From: CAWKDC01 sp044445605
GTDB taxonomy: Bacteria; Pseudomonadota; Gammaproteobacteria; JABCZS01
DNA length: 43,201 bases
Reading direction: 5' to 3'
Assembly: GCA_044445605.1 (NCBI GenBank)
Contig: JBIOEA010000019.1
Span: 1 to 43,201, forward strand
Part shown: in pieces, positions 1-8,852 of the stretch
How the letters are laid out: each line of letters opens with the position of its first letter
Numbering within the stretch: the stretch's first letter is position 1
Notes under the pieces: generated by a model
Databases searched by the model: none
The model's input: only the letters and a program-made list of their open reading frames with translations
What the model was told of the DNA's origin: nothing
Made by a program: the position numbers and the translations under genes

Positions 1-58
1 GATTTTAAGAGCTATAAGATGGATGAATGCATTTGAATTTGAATTAATGTAAAATTAT

Positions 59-87
59 TTGACAAGCGCATTGTTATTCGTTTTAAT
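59..87 (+). promoter_or_regulatory. sigma70-type promoter of the 203-aa gene
   Basis: TTGACA at 59-64 is followed 17 bp later by TTTAAT at 82-87. The -35 box is perfect and the -10 box is close to consensus. The start point would be near 94, giving a leader of about 65 nt before the GTG at 159. Confidence 0.55.
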
Positions 88-158
88 GTAGAGGTAATTG
101 GGCAAGAGTAGACAATTTACAGAACAAAAAACGCTTTATCGGGCCAGTCTTTTTTGAG

Positions 159-770
159 GTGCAGAATCGTTTATTTAAAATGGAAGAGCTCGAGTGGATA
201 CCCACTGTGCCAAATAATGCTCTAGCAACAATGACGCAATCCTCCAAGTCCCAAAGAAACTTTGGGCCTTTATATGATGCATTGACACCTCAGCAAAGAA
301 AGTACCTAAAGAGCTACCCAGTAAACAAACTTGATTTCACGGGTCAGATACCCAAAGTTACAGGTGAGTTTGATTATATGGGTATCAACAATAAGATATT
401 CGAGAAAACGGATAAATCCGTGATTGCCGTTGAATTGATTCGCTATAATGGAATATTTGGACCCAGGATTAATGATGATTCACTTGAACAATTGCTTGCC
501 GTGGTTCACTACGCTTTCGACAAAGGCAGCACAAAAGTGATAGCGGTTAACAACACAGGCTTCTCTCCTGATGAACTTTGGCGCAAAATCAAAGATCAAT
601 TACCGGAAAAAGAAAAAGAGAGAACGTTGGCAAGGTTTGCGGCAATGGGATTTGCGCCTTCGATAAGCATGACAACGCAGAATGGCTTGAATTTTGCTGC
701 TCCAAGTATGACGGGCGGATCCTCTAGCAGTTTGAGCCATAACAAGGCAGCAACGAAGAATCACCAGTGA
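159..770 (+). CDS. hypothetical protein, 203 aa
   Basis: I do not recognise this protein. It has no signal peptide or membrane segment. The middle (about residues 60-150) has the mixed hydrophobic and charged pattern of a folded soluble domain, and the last 30 residues are Ser/Gly/Asn-rich and probably disordered. The open frame begins at GTG 159; an in-frame ATG at 180 is the alternative. Neither has a good Shine-Dalgarno sequence, so the start is uncertain. A good promoter lies upstream at 59-87, which supports a real gene. It stands alone: no same-strand gene follows, and a 71-bp repeat containing a family A hairpin begins 33 bp after its stop. A tailed orphan of this kind fits the effector-like genes elsewhere in the window, but its function is unknown. 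Confidence 0.6.
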   Translation: MQNRLFKMEELEWIPTVPNNALATMTQSSKSQRNFGPLYDALTPQQRKYLKSYPVNKLDFTGQIPKVTGEFDYMGINNKIFEKTDKSVIAVELIRYNGIFGPRINDDSLEQLLAVVHYAFDKGSTKVIAVNNTGFSPDELWRKIKDQLPEKEKERTLARFAAMGFAPSISMTTQNGLNFAAPSMTGGSSSSLSHNKAATKNHQ

Positions 771-802
771 TAATCGTTCAGACAATGGCAATTTCTTGTA
801 AA

Positions 803-873
803 CGTTCAGATCCCGAGATTCAGAATGTACACATGCACTTTCTTGTAGGGGCGAAACATCTTTCGCCCTCTTT
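803..873 (+). repeat. 71-bp interspersed repeat with family A hairpin, copy 1
   Basis: This copy matches 12537-12607 at 69 of 71 positions. The last 29 bp (845-873) form the family A hairpin: GGGCGAAA, loop CATC, TTTCGCCC, followed by TCTTT. It starts 33 bp after the stop of the 203-aa gene, on the same strand. The first 12 bases (CGTTCAGATCCC) occur again, inverted, at 43150-43161. Confidence 0.85.
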
Positions 874-1046
874 ACAATCTCTGAAAATGAAGGAGATTAT
901 TCTTCACCTTCGCTATATAACCGCTCGGGGTCCCGCGCATATGCCACCCCTCACTCTTATGCGTGCGGCTTGAATAATGCTATTCAAATTCAAGTATTGT
1001 TCCAGCAAACGACAAATAAGCGAGTGGCGGTGCCAATGCGGGGTTG

Positions 1047-1159
1047 TTCTTATCGTGCCGGGACGAATCTCGTCTGGCGAGCCTCCGATGCTGGAGCGTG
1101 CCTATGAATTCCGCGTGAGCCCAACCTCGATGGTAGCGACCTAATGGCATCGATAAGAA
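1047..1159. other. possible folded RNA element or degenerate repeat
   Basis: TTCTTATCGTGCC (1047-1059) pairs with GGCATCGATAAGAA (1146-1159) with one bulged base. Inside are small hairpins GACGA-ATC-TCGTC and CTCC-GATGCT-GGAG. The nested arrangement looks like a multi-branched RNA, but no known family was recognised and the strand is undecided. It could equally be a decayed mobile element. Confidence 0.25.
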
Positions 1160-1310
1160 TGACACCGTGTTGGCAAACCTGCCACGAGCGTTATATAGTG
1201 CAGCGCAGAACAATCACCAACCGCAGCGAAATTCAGATTGATATGCTGCGTAAACAAAGAAAAATCCCCCGACACAAGAACCGTCTCGCAAGCTCGACGA
1301 TTCCTGTGTC

Positions 1311-1332
1311 TGCCCCCTTTACAAAGTGGGCG
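1311..1332. repeat. family B hairpin, degenerate copy
   Basis: TGCCCCCTTT-ACA-AAGTGGGCG matches the core of the copies at 15261-15310 and 34832-34853. It is followed by the 14-bp palindrome at 1331-1344. Confidence 0.6.
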
Positions 1333-1356
1333 AAGAGCTCTTCGTTAGCTGATCGA

Positions 1357-1385
1357 TAAGAGGGCGAAAAATGTTTCGCCCCTAC
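1357..1385 (-). repeat. family A hairpin at the 3' end of corB
   Basis: On the minus strand this reads GTAGGGGCGAAA, then a short loop, then TTTCGCCCTCTT. The corB stop codon TAG (1384-1382) is the TAG inside GTAGGGG, so the repeat supplies the stop. The hairpin followed by a pyrimidine run could act as a weak terminator or 3' stabiliser. Confidence 0.75.
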
Positions 1386-2659
1386 GGAGCCGCCGGCACA
1401 ATCTTAACCATTTTAATTTTCTGCTCGCCGGTTTCTAAAACTTCCATCGGATAGCCTTTGATTTTCAAGGATACGCCAGGGCTCGGCATAAACTCTAAGT
1501 ATTCGAGAATCAAGCCGTTCAACGTTTTTGGCCCATCCGTTGGCAAATCCCAATGCAACTCACGGTTTAATTCACGCACACTCATGCTACCATCGATCCA
1601 AAAGGATCCATCCACTTGTGGATGAATTTCTTGTGCATGAGAAGCGATATCCGTTGTAAACTCGCCGACAATTTCTTCCAAAATATCTTCGATGGCAACC
1701 AGGCCCAGCACATCGCCATACTCATCGACCACAATCCCAGTACGCTCTTTTTTATTCTGGAAGTTCAACAACTGCGTTGTTAGCGGAGTACTTTCTGGCA
1801 AATAATATACTTCTCGCGACAATTTCTTCAGCATCGTTTTACAAGTCTCGCCATCGTTCCCCAAGCCTGTCCCCAAAAAGTCCAAGACATCGCGAACATG
1901 CAACATGCCCGTTATGTTTTCAATCTTCTCTTGGTACAACGGCAAGCGTGTATGATGCGACTCACACAACGTTTTCAAAATCACGGGCCATTCATCGTCC
2001 AGATCAATCCCGACGATCTCATTGCGCGGCACCATGATATCTTCTACCGTCATTTCTTTTAAATCTAAAATGCGCAGCAACATCCGTTTATGACGCCCTG
2101 GGATCCGCCCTGCTGCTTCATCTACCACCGTACGTAATTCTTCCATCGATAAATGCTCATTCGCAGCATTCGTTTGCTCAACCCCACACAACCGCAGTAA
2201 CCAGTTGGATACCACATTGACCATCCAGACCATTGGATACAATATTTTTTGCATGATCACTAAAGGCCAGCTCACCATTAGCGCTAACCGATTTGCCTTG
2301 AACGCGGCAAGCGTCTTAGGTGTGACTTCACCAAATATGAGGATCGTGATCGTCAACGCCAGTGTTGCCAGCGCCAATCCCAGATCATGCCAATAACGCA
2401 ATGCAATAATGGTCGTGATGCTCGATGCAAAGATATTCGCAAAATTGTTACCAATCAGAATGGTGCCCAGCAACCTGTCAGGACGTTCTAATAGACGCTC
2501 AGCCAATATCGCCCCACGATGATGCTTCTTGGCCATGTGGCGAAGACGGTAACGGTTCACTGCCATCAGCGCTGTTTCAGCTGCTGAGAAAAATGCCGAA
2601 AGCCCTAACAACACGACCAACGTGACTAACAAGACCGTTGTCGAAATACTGTCTACCAT
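1382..2659 (-). CDS. corB: HlyC/CorC family (CNNM-type) transporter, CorB/YfjD-like
   Basis: This 425-aa membrane protein belongs to the CNNM/CorB family, linked to Mg2+ (and Co2+) transport or its control. An N-terminal DUF21 membrane domain (about residues 1-190) carries the typical FFSAAETALMAVNRYRLRHMA stretch. A CBS pair follows (about 205-330), and then a CorC/HlyC C-terminal domain (about 345-425). E. coli CorB has about the same length. The open frame extends 41 codons further upstream, but ATG 2659 is preferred: TAGGA lies about 10 nt upstream and the upstream residues are not conserved. Its start overlaps the end of ypjD by 7 bp, so the two are probably translated in a coupled way. 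The ypjD-corB pair beside ffh is the usual gammaproteobacterial arrangement. Confidence 0.92.
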   Translation of the reverse strand: MVDSISTTVLLVTLVVLLGLSAFFSAAETALMAVNRYRLRHMAKKHHRGAILAERLLERPDRLLGTILIGNNFANIFASSITTIIALRYWHDLGLALATLALTITILIFGEVTPKTLAAFKANRLALMVSWPLVIMQKILYPMVWMVNVVSNWLLRLCGVEQTNAANEHLSMEELRTVVDEAAGRIPGRHKRMLLRILDLKEMTVEDIMVPRNEIVGIDLDDEWPVILKTLCESHHTRLPLYQEKIENITGMLHVRDVLDFLGTGLGNDGETCKTMLKKLSREVYYLPESTPLTTQLLNFQNKKERTGIVVDEYGDVLGLVAIEDILEEIVGEFTTDIASHAQEIHPQVDGSFWIDGSMSVRELNRELHWDLPTDGPKTLNGLILEYLEFMPSPGVSLKIKGYPMEVLETGEQKIKMVKIVPAAP

Positions 2660-3456
2660 ATTTTCATTCCTACATACGCCAAACTTAAACCCAACCACGC
2701 CAGCCCAATGCCAAGAATGGCATACCGCACTTGTAACCCGACGCGATAATAAAGTACCAATAACACGGCACACAACACCCAAACCATCGCCGATACAGCA
2801 CTCTTAAACGACATTAAAATACTGCCTGCACCATGCGCCGCCATCCCGAACCCTAATGCCAAGGTAAGTAATGTGAATGCTACCAACAGGATCCGCATCA
2901 TCAGGTTTTGCATGGCCTCCAGGGGAGGCAAATAAGGCAGTACGCTGTGCGCGGGCGAAAGCGATAAATACCGGCGTTGTATCGCCAAGGCCATGGCTTG
3001 TAAGAATGAGACACCTAATAACGCATAGGCACCCAGAGCAAGCAGGATATGCGACAAGGCGAGCGGGTCTTCTCCCAAGGGAAGTAGGACGGGTGCCACT
3101 GAGGCGCTCCTTGCCCAAATAGGGAGAATCGAGGCAGCTGCCAAGGGAAGAACCACTAAAAAGAGGCTTCTGAGCTTGGTCGTGAGATTGCTGATGCCGA
3201 CAATAGCAACCCACAAAGCCGTCATCAGGCTTAACATATTGAATACATTGAGGTTTTGACCGGTCGGCGTATCGATGATGCGATAAAGAAAATAAAGATG
3301 TGCACAAAGCCCTGCAAGCATAGCCCCATAAAAAAATGATTGCGCTCGCCTTTCCTGAAAGGAAATCAGCAAAAGCACAAATGCGATGGTGTATAAACCT
3401 AACGCGGCAACGCCTGTAAACACGGGCCCCTCATTCAGTGAAACGGAAGCGTTCAT
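2653..3456 (-). CDS. ypjD: inner-membrane CcsA/HemX-like cytochrome c assembly family protein YpjD
   Basis: The 267-aa protein has about eight hydrophobic helices and a central motif around DPLALSHILLALGAYALLG, which fits the YpjD branch of the CcsA/CcmC-like superfamily. E. coli YpjD has a similar length. YpjD itself has no firmly established biochemical role; homology suggests haem handling or membrane integrity. The ATG at 3456 has only a weak ribosome site. The gene overlaps corB by 7 bp at its 3' end. In E. coli ypjD lies directly beside ffh; here an ankyrin gene of 1.75 kb separates them. Confidence 0.85.
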   Translation of the reverse strand: MNASVSLNEGPVFTGVAALGLYTIAFVLLLISFQERRAQSFFYGAMLAGLCAHLYFLYRIIDTPTGQNLNVFNMLSLMTALWVAIVGISNLTTKLRSLFLVVLPLAAASILPIWARSASVAPVLLPLGEDPLALSHILLALGAYALLGVSFLQAMALAIQRRYLSLSPAHSVLPYLPPLEAMQNLMMRILLVAFTLLTLALGFGMAAHGAGSILMSFKSAVSAMVWVLCAVLLVLYYRVGLQVRYAILGIGLAWLGLSLAYVGMKIW

Positions 3457-3521
3457 TTTAGCACGAATGGGGCATCTTATGTTATGCGGGTGCGGTCTAC
3501 GGCTGTATCATTTCCTTTCTT

Positions 3522-5276
3522 TCAAGCATCAATTTTGTTTGACGCCTTAATCTTGTCAGATGTTCCAGCATTATTTATTGACGTTATACTGGTCACAGAT
3601 TTGGCACTACCTGAGAACAAGGCCGGGGATGAAAGCGACCGATTTAACGTATTGGGTTTGCGTTCTGCCAACAATTGTTGAATCAGTTTTGCCTGTTCAT
3701 TGAGCATATCTTTCAGTTTTGCCTGTTCATTGAGCATATCTTCATGTATTTCCACCTTTTCTTCCATTGCGAGAAGGCGCTGCTGCATTTCTGCTGGCGT
3801 CATACCCTCATTTTTCTGGGAATCTGATGCGCGATTGGCTGGCGTCAATGCAACGGTCAGCTCGTGCCATTGTTTTGTTTTTGAAATTTCCAGCAAGGTT
3901 TCACCGTCATATGTTTCAGAAGCATTAAAACCACTTTTAATAAGAAGTAATATAATCGAGGGGTTTTCCCTTCGTATCGCCAAAGCAACGGCGCTCTTGT
4001 TGTTCTTCGTTGTGTTTTTTGTTTTATCTATATTTTTTGACGATGCCAATGACGATATCATTGCAAGCGATATGGGATTACATAAGATCGCTGCATGAAG
4101 TGGGGTGTATCCATTCACGTCGTAAACATTAACAATATCGGGGTTTTCGTTTAATGCGAAGTTGATAACCTCTGCCCATATATCGTCCTTCCTAACAGCC
4201 ACATGGAGAATGTTTCCGTCGCCATATTCTTCAAACTTTTTTGATAAATCAGCGCCATTTTGAATGCAGGTGATAGCCACTTTCGGCTGATTATCGCAAA
4301 CGGCTATGTATAGAAGCGAGTCTATGATATCAGGCGTTTTCGATTTTAATTTCTTTAATATGGCTGCAAAGAATGGCTTCCAGACATTTTGACTGTGCAG
4401 TTGTGCAAGGTGCTTAAAAGTAGCTTGGTTGTTATTTTTTTTGTCAAATATCTCATGAGGCGCGTCATGCTCGATGAGTATTTTTGCGATATTCCAAAAT
4501 CCTCTGTTCATCGCGTACCAAAGGGGCGTGCCCCGGGGGTCATGTTGATCGGGTGGGTTAGTGGTATATCCCTCGTCTAATAACATGGTGATCACATCAC
4601 CCCAGCCATATCTTGCAGCAATGGTCATCAGGGGCAGACTATTACTATAGTAGTAATGACGGTATATCCTGTCTTGTTTACTTGTGTGAGGGAATAAAGA
4701 TGCAATGCCATTATCTTTTGTTGCCATTTCATAAAATGAAGGGGCAGATACTTGAACCATGATTTCATTATTTTGTTTTTGCTCGAATATTTCTTTGAGC
4801 ATCGCACCTACAACCCATTCCGTTGCCGTGAAAGACTCAATCTGAGACTCTGTAGATTGTCGAATCGCATTGCATATAATAAGAGCTGCTTTTTGGATCA
4901 CATCTCCAGATGGAGATATGTCTGAAGCAACGGCATAGCAAGCTCGTCGGACCTTTGAAAACTGAAACAGTGAATTTTTAAAGACATCTAGTGCTGCAGT
5001 TTTATCATAGGCTTCAATGATTTTTAAAAGATATTTTGCAGCATCTTTCTGTTCAGTGAGAACAAATATATCTGCATCCGTTGTGATAAGAGTGGTTAAT
5101 TTTTCTTTGCCTTTATCAAGGAAAGATTCGAATGTGGACTTTTTTGCCGCTCCAGCAGAAGAGGATGATGAGGAAGCAATGTCACTCACAGAAGAATCAT
5201 CGAAAACGGGCTTCTTAGGAAGCAGTGGAGTGAGCATGGCTTTGGCTTCGCTCAATACCTTATCATGTAATCCCAT
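3522..5276 (-). CDS. ankyrin-repeat protein with C-terminal coiled coil, 584 aa
   Basis: Several ankyrin units are visible: residues about 213-235 (SLPLMTIAARYGWGDVITML), 249-271 (GTPLWYAMNRGFWNIAKILI), a weaker one near 320-345, and 355-470 with GNILHVAV, GYTPLHAAI and SAVALAIRRENPSIILLLI. The first 60 residues are Ser-rich. A helical region follows (70-170). Residues about 500-545 form a coiled coil containing a tandem duplicate of DMLNEQAKLK, and the tail is Ser/Thr-rich. There is no signal peptide or membrane segment. ATG 5276 has a good ribosome site (AGAGGGG, about 8 nt upstream). Ankyrin proteins of this layout are common effectors in Legionella and Coxiella relatives; that role is inferred here. 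The gene interrupts the usual ffh-ypjD neighbourhood, which suggests it was inserted. Confidence 0.85.
   Translation of the reverse strand: MGLHDKVLSEAKAMLTPLLPKKPVFDDSSVSDIASSSSSSAGAAKKSTFESFLDKGKEKLTTLITTDADIFVLTEQKDAAKYLLKIIEAYDKTAALDVFKNSLFQFSKVRRACYAVASDISPSGDVIQKAALIICNAIRQSTESQIESFTATEWVVGAMLKEIFEQKQNNEIMVQVSAPSFYEMATKDNGIASLFPHTSKQDRIYRHYYYSNSLPLMTIAARYGWGDVITMLLDEGYTTNPPDQHDPRGTPLWYAMNRGFWNIAKILIEHDAPHEIFDKKNNNQATFKHLAQLHSQNVWKPFFAAILKKLKSKTPDIIDSLLYIAVCDNQPKVAITCIQNGADLSKKFEEYGDGNILHVAVRKDDIWAEVINFALNENPDIVNVYDVNGYTPLHAAILCNPISLAMISSLASSKNIDKTKNTTKNNKSAVALAIRRENPSIILLLIKSGFNASETYDGETLLEISKTKQWHELTVALTPANRASDSQKNEGMTPAEMQQRLLAMEEKVEIHEDMLNEQAKLKDMLNEQAKLIQQLLAERKPNTLNRSLSSPALFSGSAKSVTSITSINNAGTSDKIKASNKIDA
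3683..3742 (-). repeat. 30-bp perfect tandem duplication inside the ankyrin gene
   Basis: Two identical 30-bp units (3683-3712 and 3713-3742) encode two copies of the ten-residue unit DMLNEQAKLK in the coiled coil. The identity at nucleotide level suggests a recent duplication. Confidence 0.9.
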
Positions 5277-5384
5277 TGTACGTACCCCTCTTATTCAATG
5301 CCCGAACGGACATCATACCAAGGGAGGCATGCCAATGCAAGTCAAATAAATTGTTATTTTCCCATCTTTAGACTTTGGGCGACG

Positions 5385-5413
5385 TTGGGCTAAATAGGTC
5401 TATATGATATAAT
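5385..5413 (+). promoter_or_regulatory. ffh promoter
   Basis: TTGGGC (5385-5390), a 17-bp spacer and TATAAT (5408-5413), with an extended -10 TG at 5405-5406. The start point would be near 5420, leaving a short leader with AAGGGG before ATG 5440. Confidence 0.65.
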
Positions 5414-5439
5414 CCGCAAATCTTTTTAAGGGGCCCGCT

Positions 5440-6792
5440 ATGTTTAAGCAACTGTCAGAACGTTTACAAGCCATCACCCGTAAAATCACGGGGCAAGTAT
5501 TCACCGAAGACAACATGAAAGAAAGCCTACGCGAAATCCGCCTGGCTCTCCTTGAAGCTGACGTTGCCCTCCCCGTCGTGAAATCCTTTATTGAAGACAT
5601 TCAAGCCAAAGCCCTGGGGCAAACCATTGAAAGCCATTTGGCCAGTAGCCAAGCGCTCGTCAAACTGGTGCATGATGAGCTCGTCATGCTCATGGGCGAA
5701 GCCAATAATGCATTGAATCTCGCCACGCAACCGCCTGCTGTCATTCTGATGGTCGGTTTGCAAGGCTCCGGTAAAACCACCACAGCCGGTAAACTGGCGA
5801 AAAAACTCATTCAAGACAAAAAGAAAGTCACGCTTGCTTCGCTCGATATTTACCGCCCTGCTGCTATCGATCAATTACGCACCTTGGCGACACAAGTCGA
5901 TGCAACTTGGTTCCCGAGTACCATCAATGATAACCCTGTCACCATCGCTAACAATGCGATTGAATCCGCATTACGCGCAGGTCATGATGTGGTTATTCTC
6001 GATACTGCCGGCCGTTTGCACATCGACGATGACTTGATGAAAGAGCTCAAAGCCGTGCATGCTGCGAGCAAACCCATTGAAACATTATTAGTATTAGATA
6101 GCATGACCGGGCAAGATGCACTGCAAGTGGCCCAAGCTTTCAGTGCACTCATTCCGCTCACCGGTTTTATTCTGACAAAAACAGATGGCGATTCTCGCGG
6201 TGGTGCAGCGCTGTCTTTGCGTAAGACAACATCATTGCCCATTAAATTTATGGGCGTGGGTGAAAAACTTGATGCGCTCGAAGCATTCTATCCCGAGCGC
6301 GTGGCTTCACGCATTCTCGGCATGGGTGACATGCTCAGCCTGATCGAAGAATTAGAACAAAAAACAGATAAAGTGAAAGCCGAAAAGGCAGCGAAGAAAT
6401 TTAAGAAAGGTCAATTTGATTTGGAAGATTTCCGTGATCAATTGGTTGAAATGAAAAAGATGGGCGGCATGGCGAGCATTTTAAGTAAATTACCCGGCGG
6501 GATGCAGTTGCCTACGGGCGCATTGCCATTTGATGAAAAAGTATTGCATCAGTTTGAAGCAATTATTAACTCAATGACTGCTAAGGAACGCCGTTACCCC
6601 GATTTATTAAATGCATCGCGCAAACGCCGCATTGCTGCTGGTTCCGGTACGGATGCACAAGCCATCAACAAATTATTAAAACAATTTTTAACCATGCAAA
6701 AAATGGCGAAAAAATTTGGCAACGGCGGGAACATGAAAAAAATGATGCAGGCCATGCAAAGTATGAAAGGTGGCTTCCCTGGCATGGGATAG
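5440..6792 (+). CDS. ffh: signal recognition particle protein Ffh (SRP54)
   Basis: Ffh binds 4.5S RNA and signal peptides of nascent membrane proteins and delivers ribosomes to the receptor FtsY. The 450-aa protein has the N domain (about 1-90), then the GTPase G domain with P-loop GLQGSGKTT (106-114), DTAGRLHID and TKTDGDSRGG. The methionine-rich M domain ends in GGNMKKMMQAMQSMKGGFPG. Length and ends match E. coli Ffh (453 aa). ATG 5440 follows AAGGGG. The promoter is at 5385-5413. It is divergent from the ankyrin gene across 163 bp. The 4.5S RNA gene was not seen in the window. Confidence 0.98.
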   Translation: MFKQLSERLQAITRKITGQVFTEDNMKESLREIRLALLEADVALPVVKSFIEDIQAKALGQTIESHLASSQALVKLVHDELVMLMGEANNALNLATQPPAVILMVGLQGSGKTTTAGKLAKKLIQDKKKVTLASLDIYRPAAIDQLRTLATQVDATWFPSTINDNPVTIANNAIESALRAGHDVVILDTAGRLHIDDDLMKELKAVHAASKPIETLLVLDSMTGQDALQVAQAFSALIPLTGFILTKTDGDSRGGAALSLRKTTSLPIKFMGVGEKLDALEAFYPERVASRILGMGDMLSLIEELEQKTDKVKAEKAAKKFKKGQFDLEDFRDQLVEMKKMGGMASILSKLPGGMQLPTGALPFDEKVLHQFEAIINSMTAKERRYPDLLNASRKRRIAAGSGTDAQAINKLLKQFLTMQKMAKKFGNGGNMKKMMQAMQSMKGGFPGMG

Positions 6793-6933
6793 AAAATCTT
6801 GAATAAGATCGTCCAAATAGAACTGTTCCCACGTTAAAAACTCATGCGGAAGTTTGACATGTCTCGAAATATCATGTACACATAGGTCATGTGTTAATAC
6901 TTTTCGATGTTGATACCAGCAAGGAGATTTTTT

Positions 6934-8697
6934 ATGCAAGCTAAGGACCAAGTTCAACACCTACTCGCAGATTCTACCGAAACAAACCTTAATTTATCAT
7001 CGACAGCCACTAGTACCGTTTCGGCGCCAGAACTAACCATCGAACAAAAAACCACCAATGCGCTTCAGGGAATTGCCAGCTATTTTTCTGCGCAATTCAT
7101 TTTAACACCCACCACTGACACATGGTCTGGTTACGGGCTAAGCTTTTTTAAAAATGTCACTAAGTATCAAGGCCTAGCCACGGTAGCAGATAGCTTTAAT
7201 AGTGCAGTGGAAAATTTTAATTATGCAAGATCAGCGCTGCTGGGCATTAAAATCAGCCAATTCGACAATAATGCGAAAAAACTTCTTTCCGATACGCTCA
7301 ATAAACTTAGAACCGTCGCACCTGGCAGCCGCTTCCATGATGCAGTGAATAACTGGCTCGCTCTATTTGACCAAGCTTCCCTTGATGAAACAAAACGTTT
7401 TATTGCACAATCTCAGTTAATATTTGAAGAACACACTATTGCTATCGATCCTAGTACATCTCCACTTGCTACACTCTCCTACCCTGATCAAACTAACGTT
7501 TATTTTAGCGAGGGAAGTGATTTAACATCTACCGCTTTCATTCGTGAAGATTTGTACCCATCCATTTTTGATGCGATGGGAGCCGTCGCCTCAAAAGTTA
7601 AAAATGAACGCCCCAAAGGCACCAAAGATGCGTTAGAAAATGAGTTCTTAATAGCGGCATTGTTATCAAAGGCCAAGCGCAAGCCCAATCCTAGCTATGA
7701 TGAATCCTTACAAGCCATGTATGGCATTCTCAGTCTGTATCCGAAACTGCACGCGTCGCTTACGCTTGCAGCAAAAAACAATGGAAACAACGTTGATTCG
7801 GATAATTTCACGTACCATTGCGCGATCATGCAGCCACTCTTACTCACGATTGCTGAAAAACATAAAGATGAAACCGCTCGCAAAAAAGCCTGCAATATTC
7901 ATTGGGCTGTCCCAACGAATAAAGAAACAAAAGATTTAATTGACGCTCTTACTCAAAAAATTAACTTACAAGGCAAATCTATCTCCCAGGCTAGCTTTTC
8001 TCAAGCATCAGCTGAAGTCAAGGATCTTTCAACAACCATCAACTCCCTTGACGGCAAAAGCAAAAACGTCGCTATATTAAAAGCGGAAGAGTTTAAAACC
8101 ACGATCAGAAACTTCCTCAAAGCTGAGAAGGATGATGCCCCCGAGCAATTGCTTGCTCTTTGTATCAAATACATTGAGGCATTAGGTGCTGCATTGACCC
8201 AATCTATCAATACTTATCGCGACAAAGATGAAGTCAAAAATTCATTCGACGCTCATTTAGTGTTAGAGTTCATCGCATCAATGAGATTGTATGTTCTTTC
8301 TCCTGCGTTTAAAGCAAGCTTGAATATTAAAGCAGATGAGCCCTCTCTTGATGACCATATATTAGATGAACATGATATCACTTCGACTTCGACTTCGACT
8401 TCGACCTCGACCTCGACCTCGACCTCGACGAAGAAAGATGATAAAACATTGACTGATGGAAGCGTAACTTCAAAAGATGACCCTTCAGATGAGAATAAAG
8501 ATAAGAGTGATAAAGACGACTCCCTGTCTCACTCATCCTCTACCTCCTCTTCAACGTCATCATCTTCGATTGTGGCGGCGAAGCATAGTTCGAGTACTTC
8601 AAACAAGGTGGGCTTCCATCGTTATAATAACAATAACAATACTATCAGCTCTACGAATCCACTATTCAAAACTGTGCACAAAATCAAGCCTACTTGA
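6934..8697 (+). CDS. hypothetical helical protein with Ser-Thr repeat tail, 587 aa
   Basis: No family was recognised. Residues 1-470 are soluble and largely helical in composition, without a signal peptide. From about residue 483 to the end the chain is low-complexity: a (Ser-Thr)n stretch from a hexanucleotide repeat, a Lys/Asp-rich segment, poly-Ser and an Asn run. The open frame starts at 6907, but ATG 6934 is chosen because AAGGAG lies 7 nt before it. The gene follows ffh on the same strand, 141 bp away. A folded body with a long disordered tail is common in bacterial effectors, but nothing here shows secretion. Confidence 0.75.
   Translation: MQAKDQVQHLLADSTETNLNLSSTATSTVSAPELTIEQKTTNALQGIASYFSAQFILTPTTDTWSGYGLSFFKNVTKYQGLATVADSFNSAVENFNYARSALLGIKISQFDNNAKKLLSDTLNKLRTVAPGSRFHDAVNNWLALFDQASLDETKRFIAQSQLIFEEHTIAIDPSTSPLATLSYPDQTNVYFSEGSDLTSTAFIREDLYPSIFDAMGAVASKVKNERPKGTKDALENEFLIAALLSKAKRKPNPSYDESLQAMYGILSLYPKLHASLTLAAKNNGNNVDSDNFTYHCAIMQPLLLTIAEKHKDETARKKACNIHWAVPTNKETKDLIDALTQKINLQGKSISQASFSQASAEVKDLSTTINSLDGKSKNVAILKAEEFKTTIRNFLKAEKDDAPEQLLALCIKYIEALGAALTQSINTYRDKDEVKNSFDAHLVLEFIASMRLYVLSPAFKASLNIKADEPSLDDHILDEHDITSTSTSTSTSTSTSTSTKKDDKTLTDGSVTSKDDPSDENKDKSDKDDSLSHSSSTSSSTSSSSIVAAKHSSSTSNKVGFHRYNNNNNTISSTNPLFKTVHKIKPT
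8380..8427 (+). repeat. hexanucleotide microsatellite in coding sequence
   Basis: Four ACTTCG units are followed by four ACCTCG units (48 bp). They encode alternating Ser and Thr in the 587-aa protein. Unit changes keep the frame, so length may vary without destroying the protein. Confidence 0.95.
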
Positions 8698-8852
8698 TGT
8701 AGGCCTGCAAATCATATCCAGTGAGAGCTCTCGACCAGGACTCGGGAGCATCACTGGCGGTGAAGATGGGAAGCTTACTATCGTACGGCGTGCTATGCCA
8801 ACGATTCGATTTAAGCTATTATAAAAGTGGCATCATACAGAAGAGGTTATCA

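Larger units (their letters stand above)
771..1381. other. gene-free repeat region (611 bp)
   Basis: No convincing gene is present. The short open frames here lack ribosome sites and resemble nothing I know. The stretch holds a 71-bp repeat copy (803-873), a small inverted repeat TTGAATA/TATTCAA (970-987), a possible folded RNA (1047-1159), a family B hairpin (1311-1332), a 14-bp perfect palindrome CGAAGAGCTCTTCG (1331-1344) and a family A hairpin (1357-1385) at the 3' end of corB. Confidence 0.6.

Noticed and set aside
980..1213. 77-aa open frame on the minus strand
   Set aside because: It spans the possible folded RNA/repeat region, has no ribosome site and resembles translated non-coding repeat; not called as a gene.
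8380..8427. Phase-variable (on/off) repeat
   Set aside because: The unit is six bases, so gain or loss does not change the frame; only length variation is possible.
8688..8704. GCCTAC/GTAGGC hairpin as terminator of the 587-aa gene
   Set aside because: The stem spans the stop codon and has no T-run after it.
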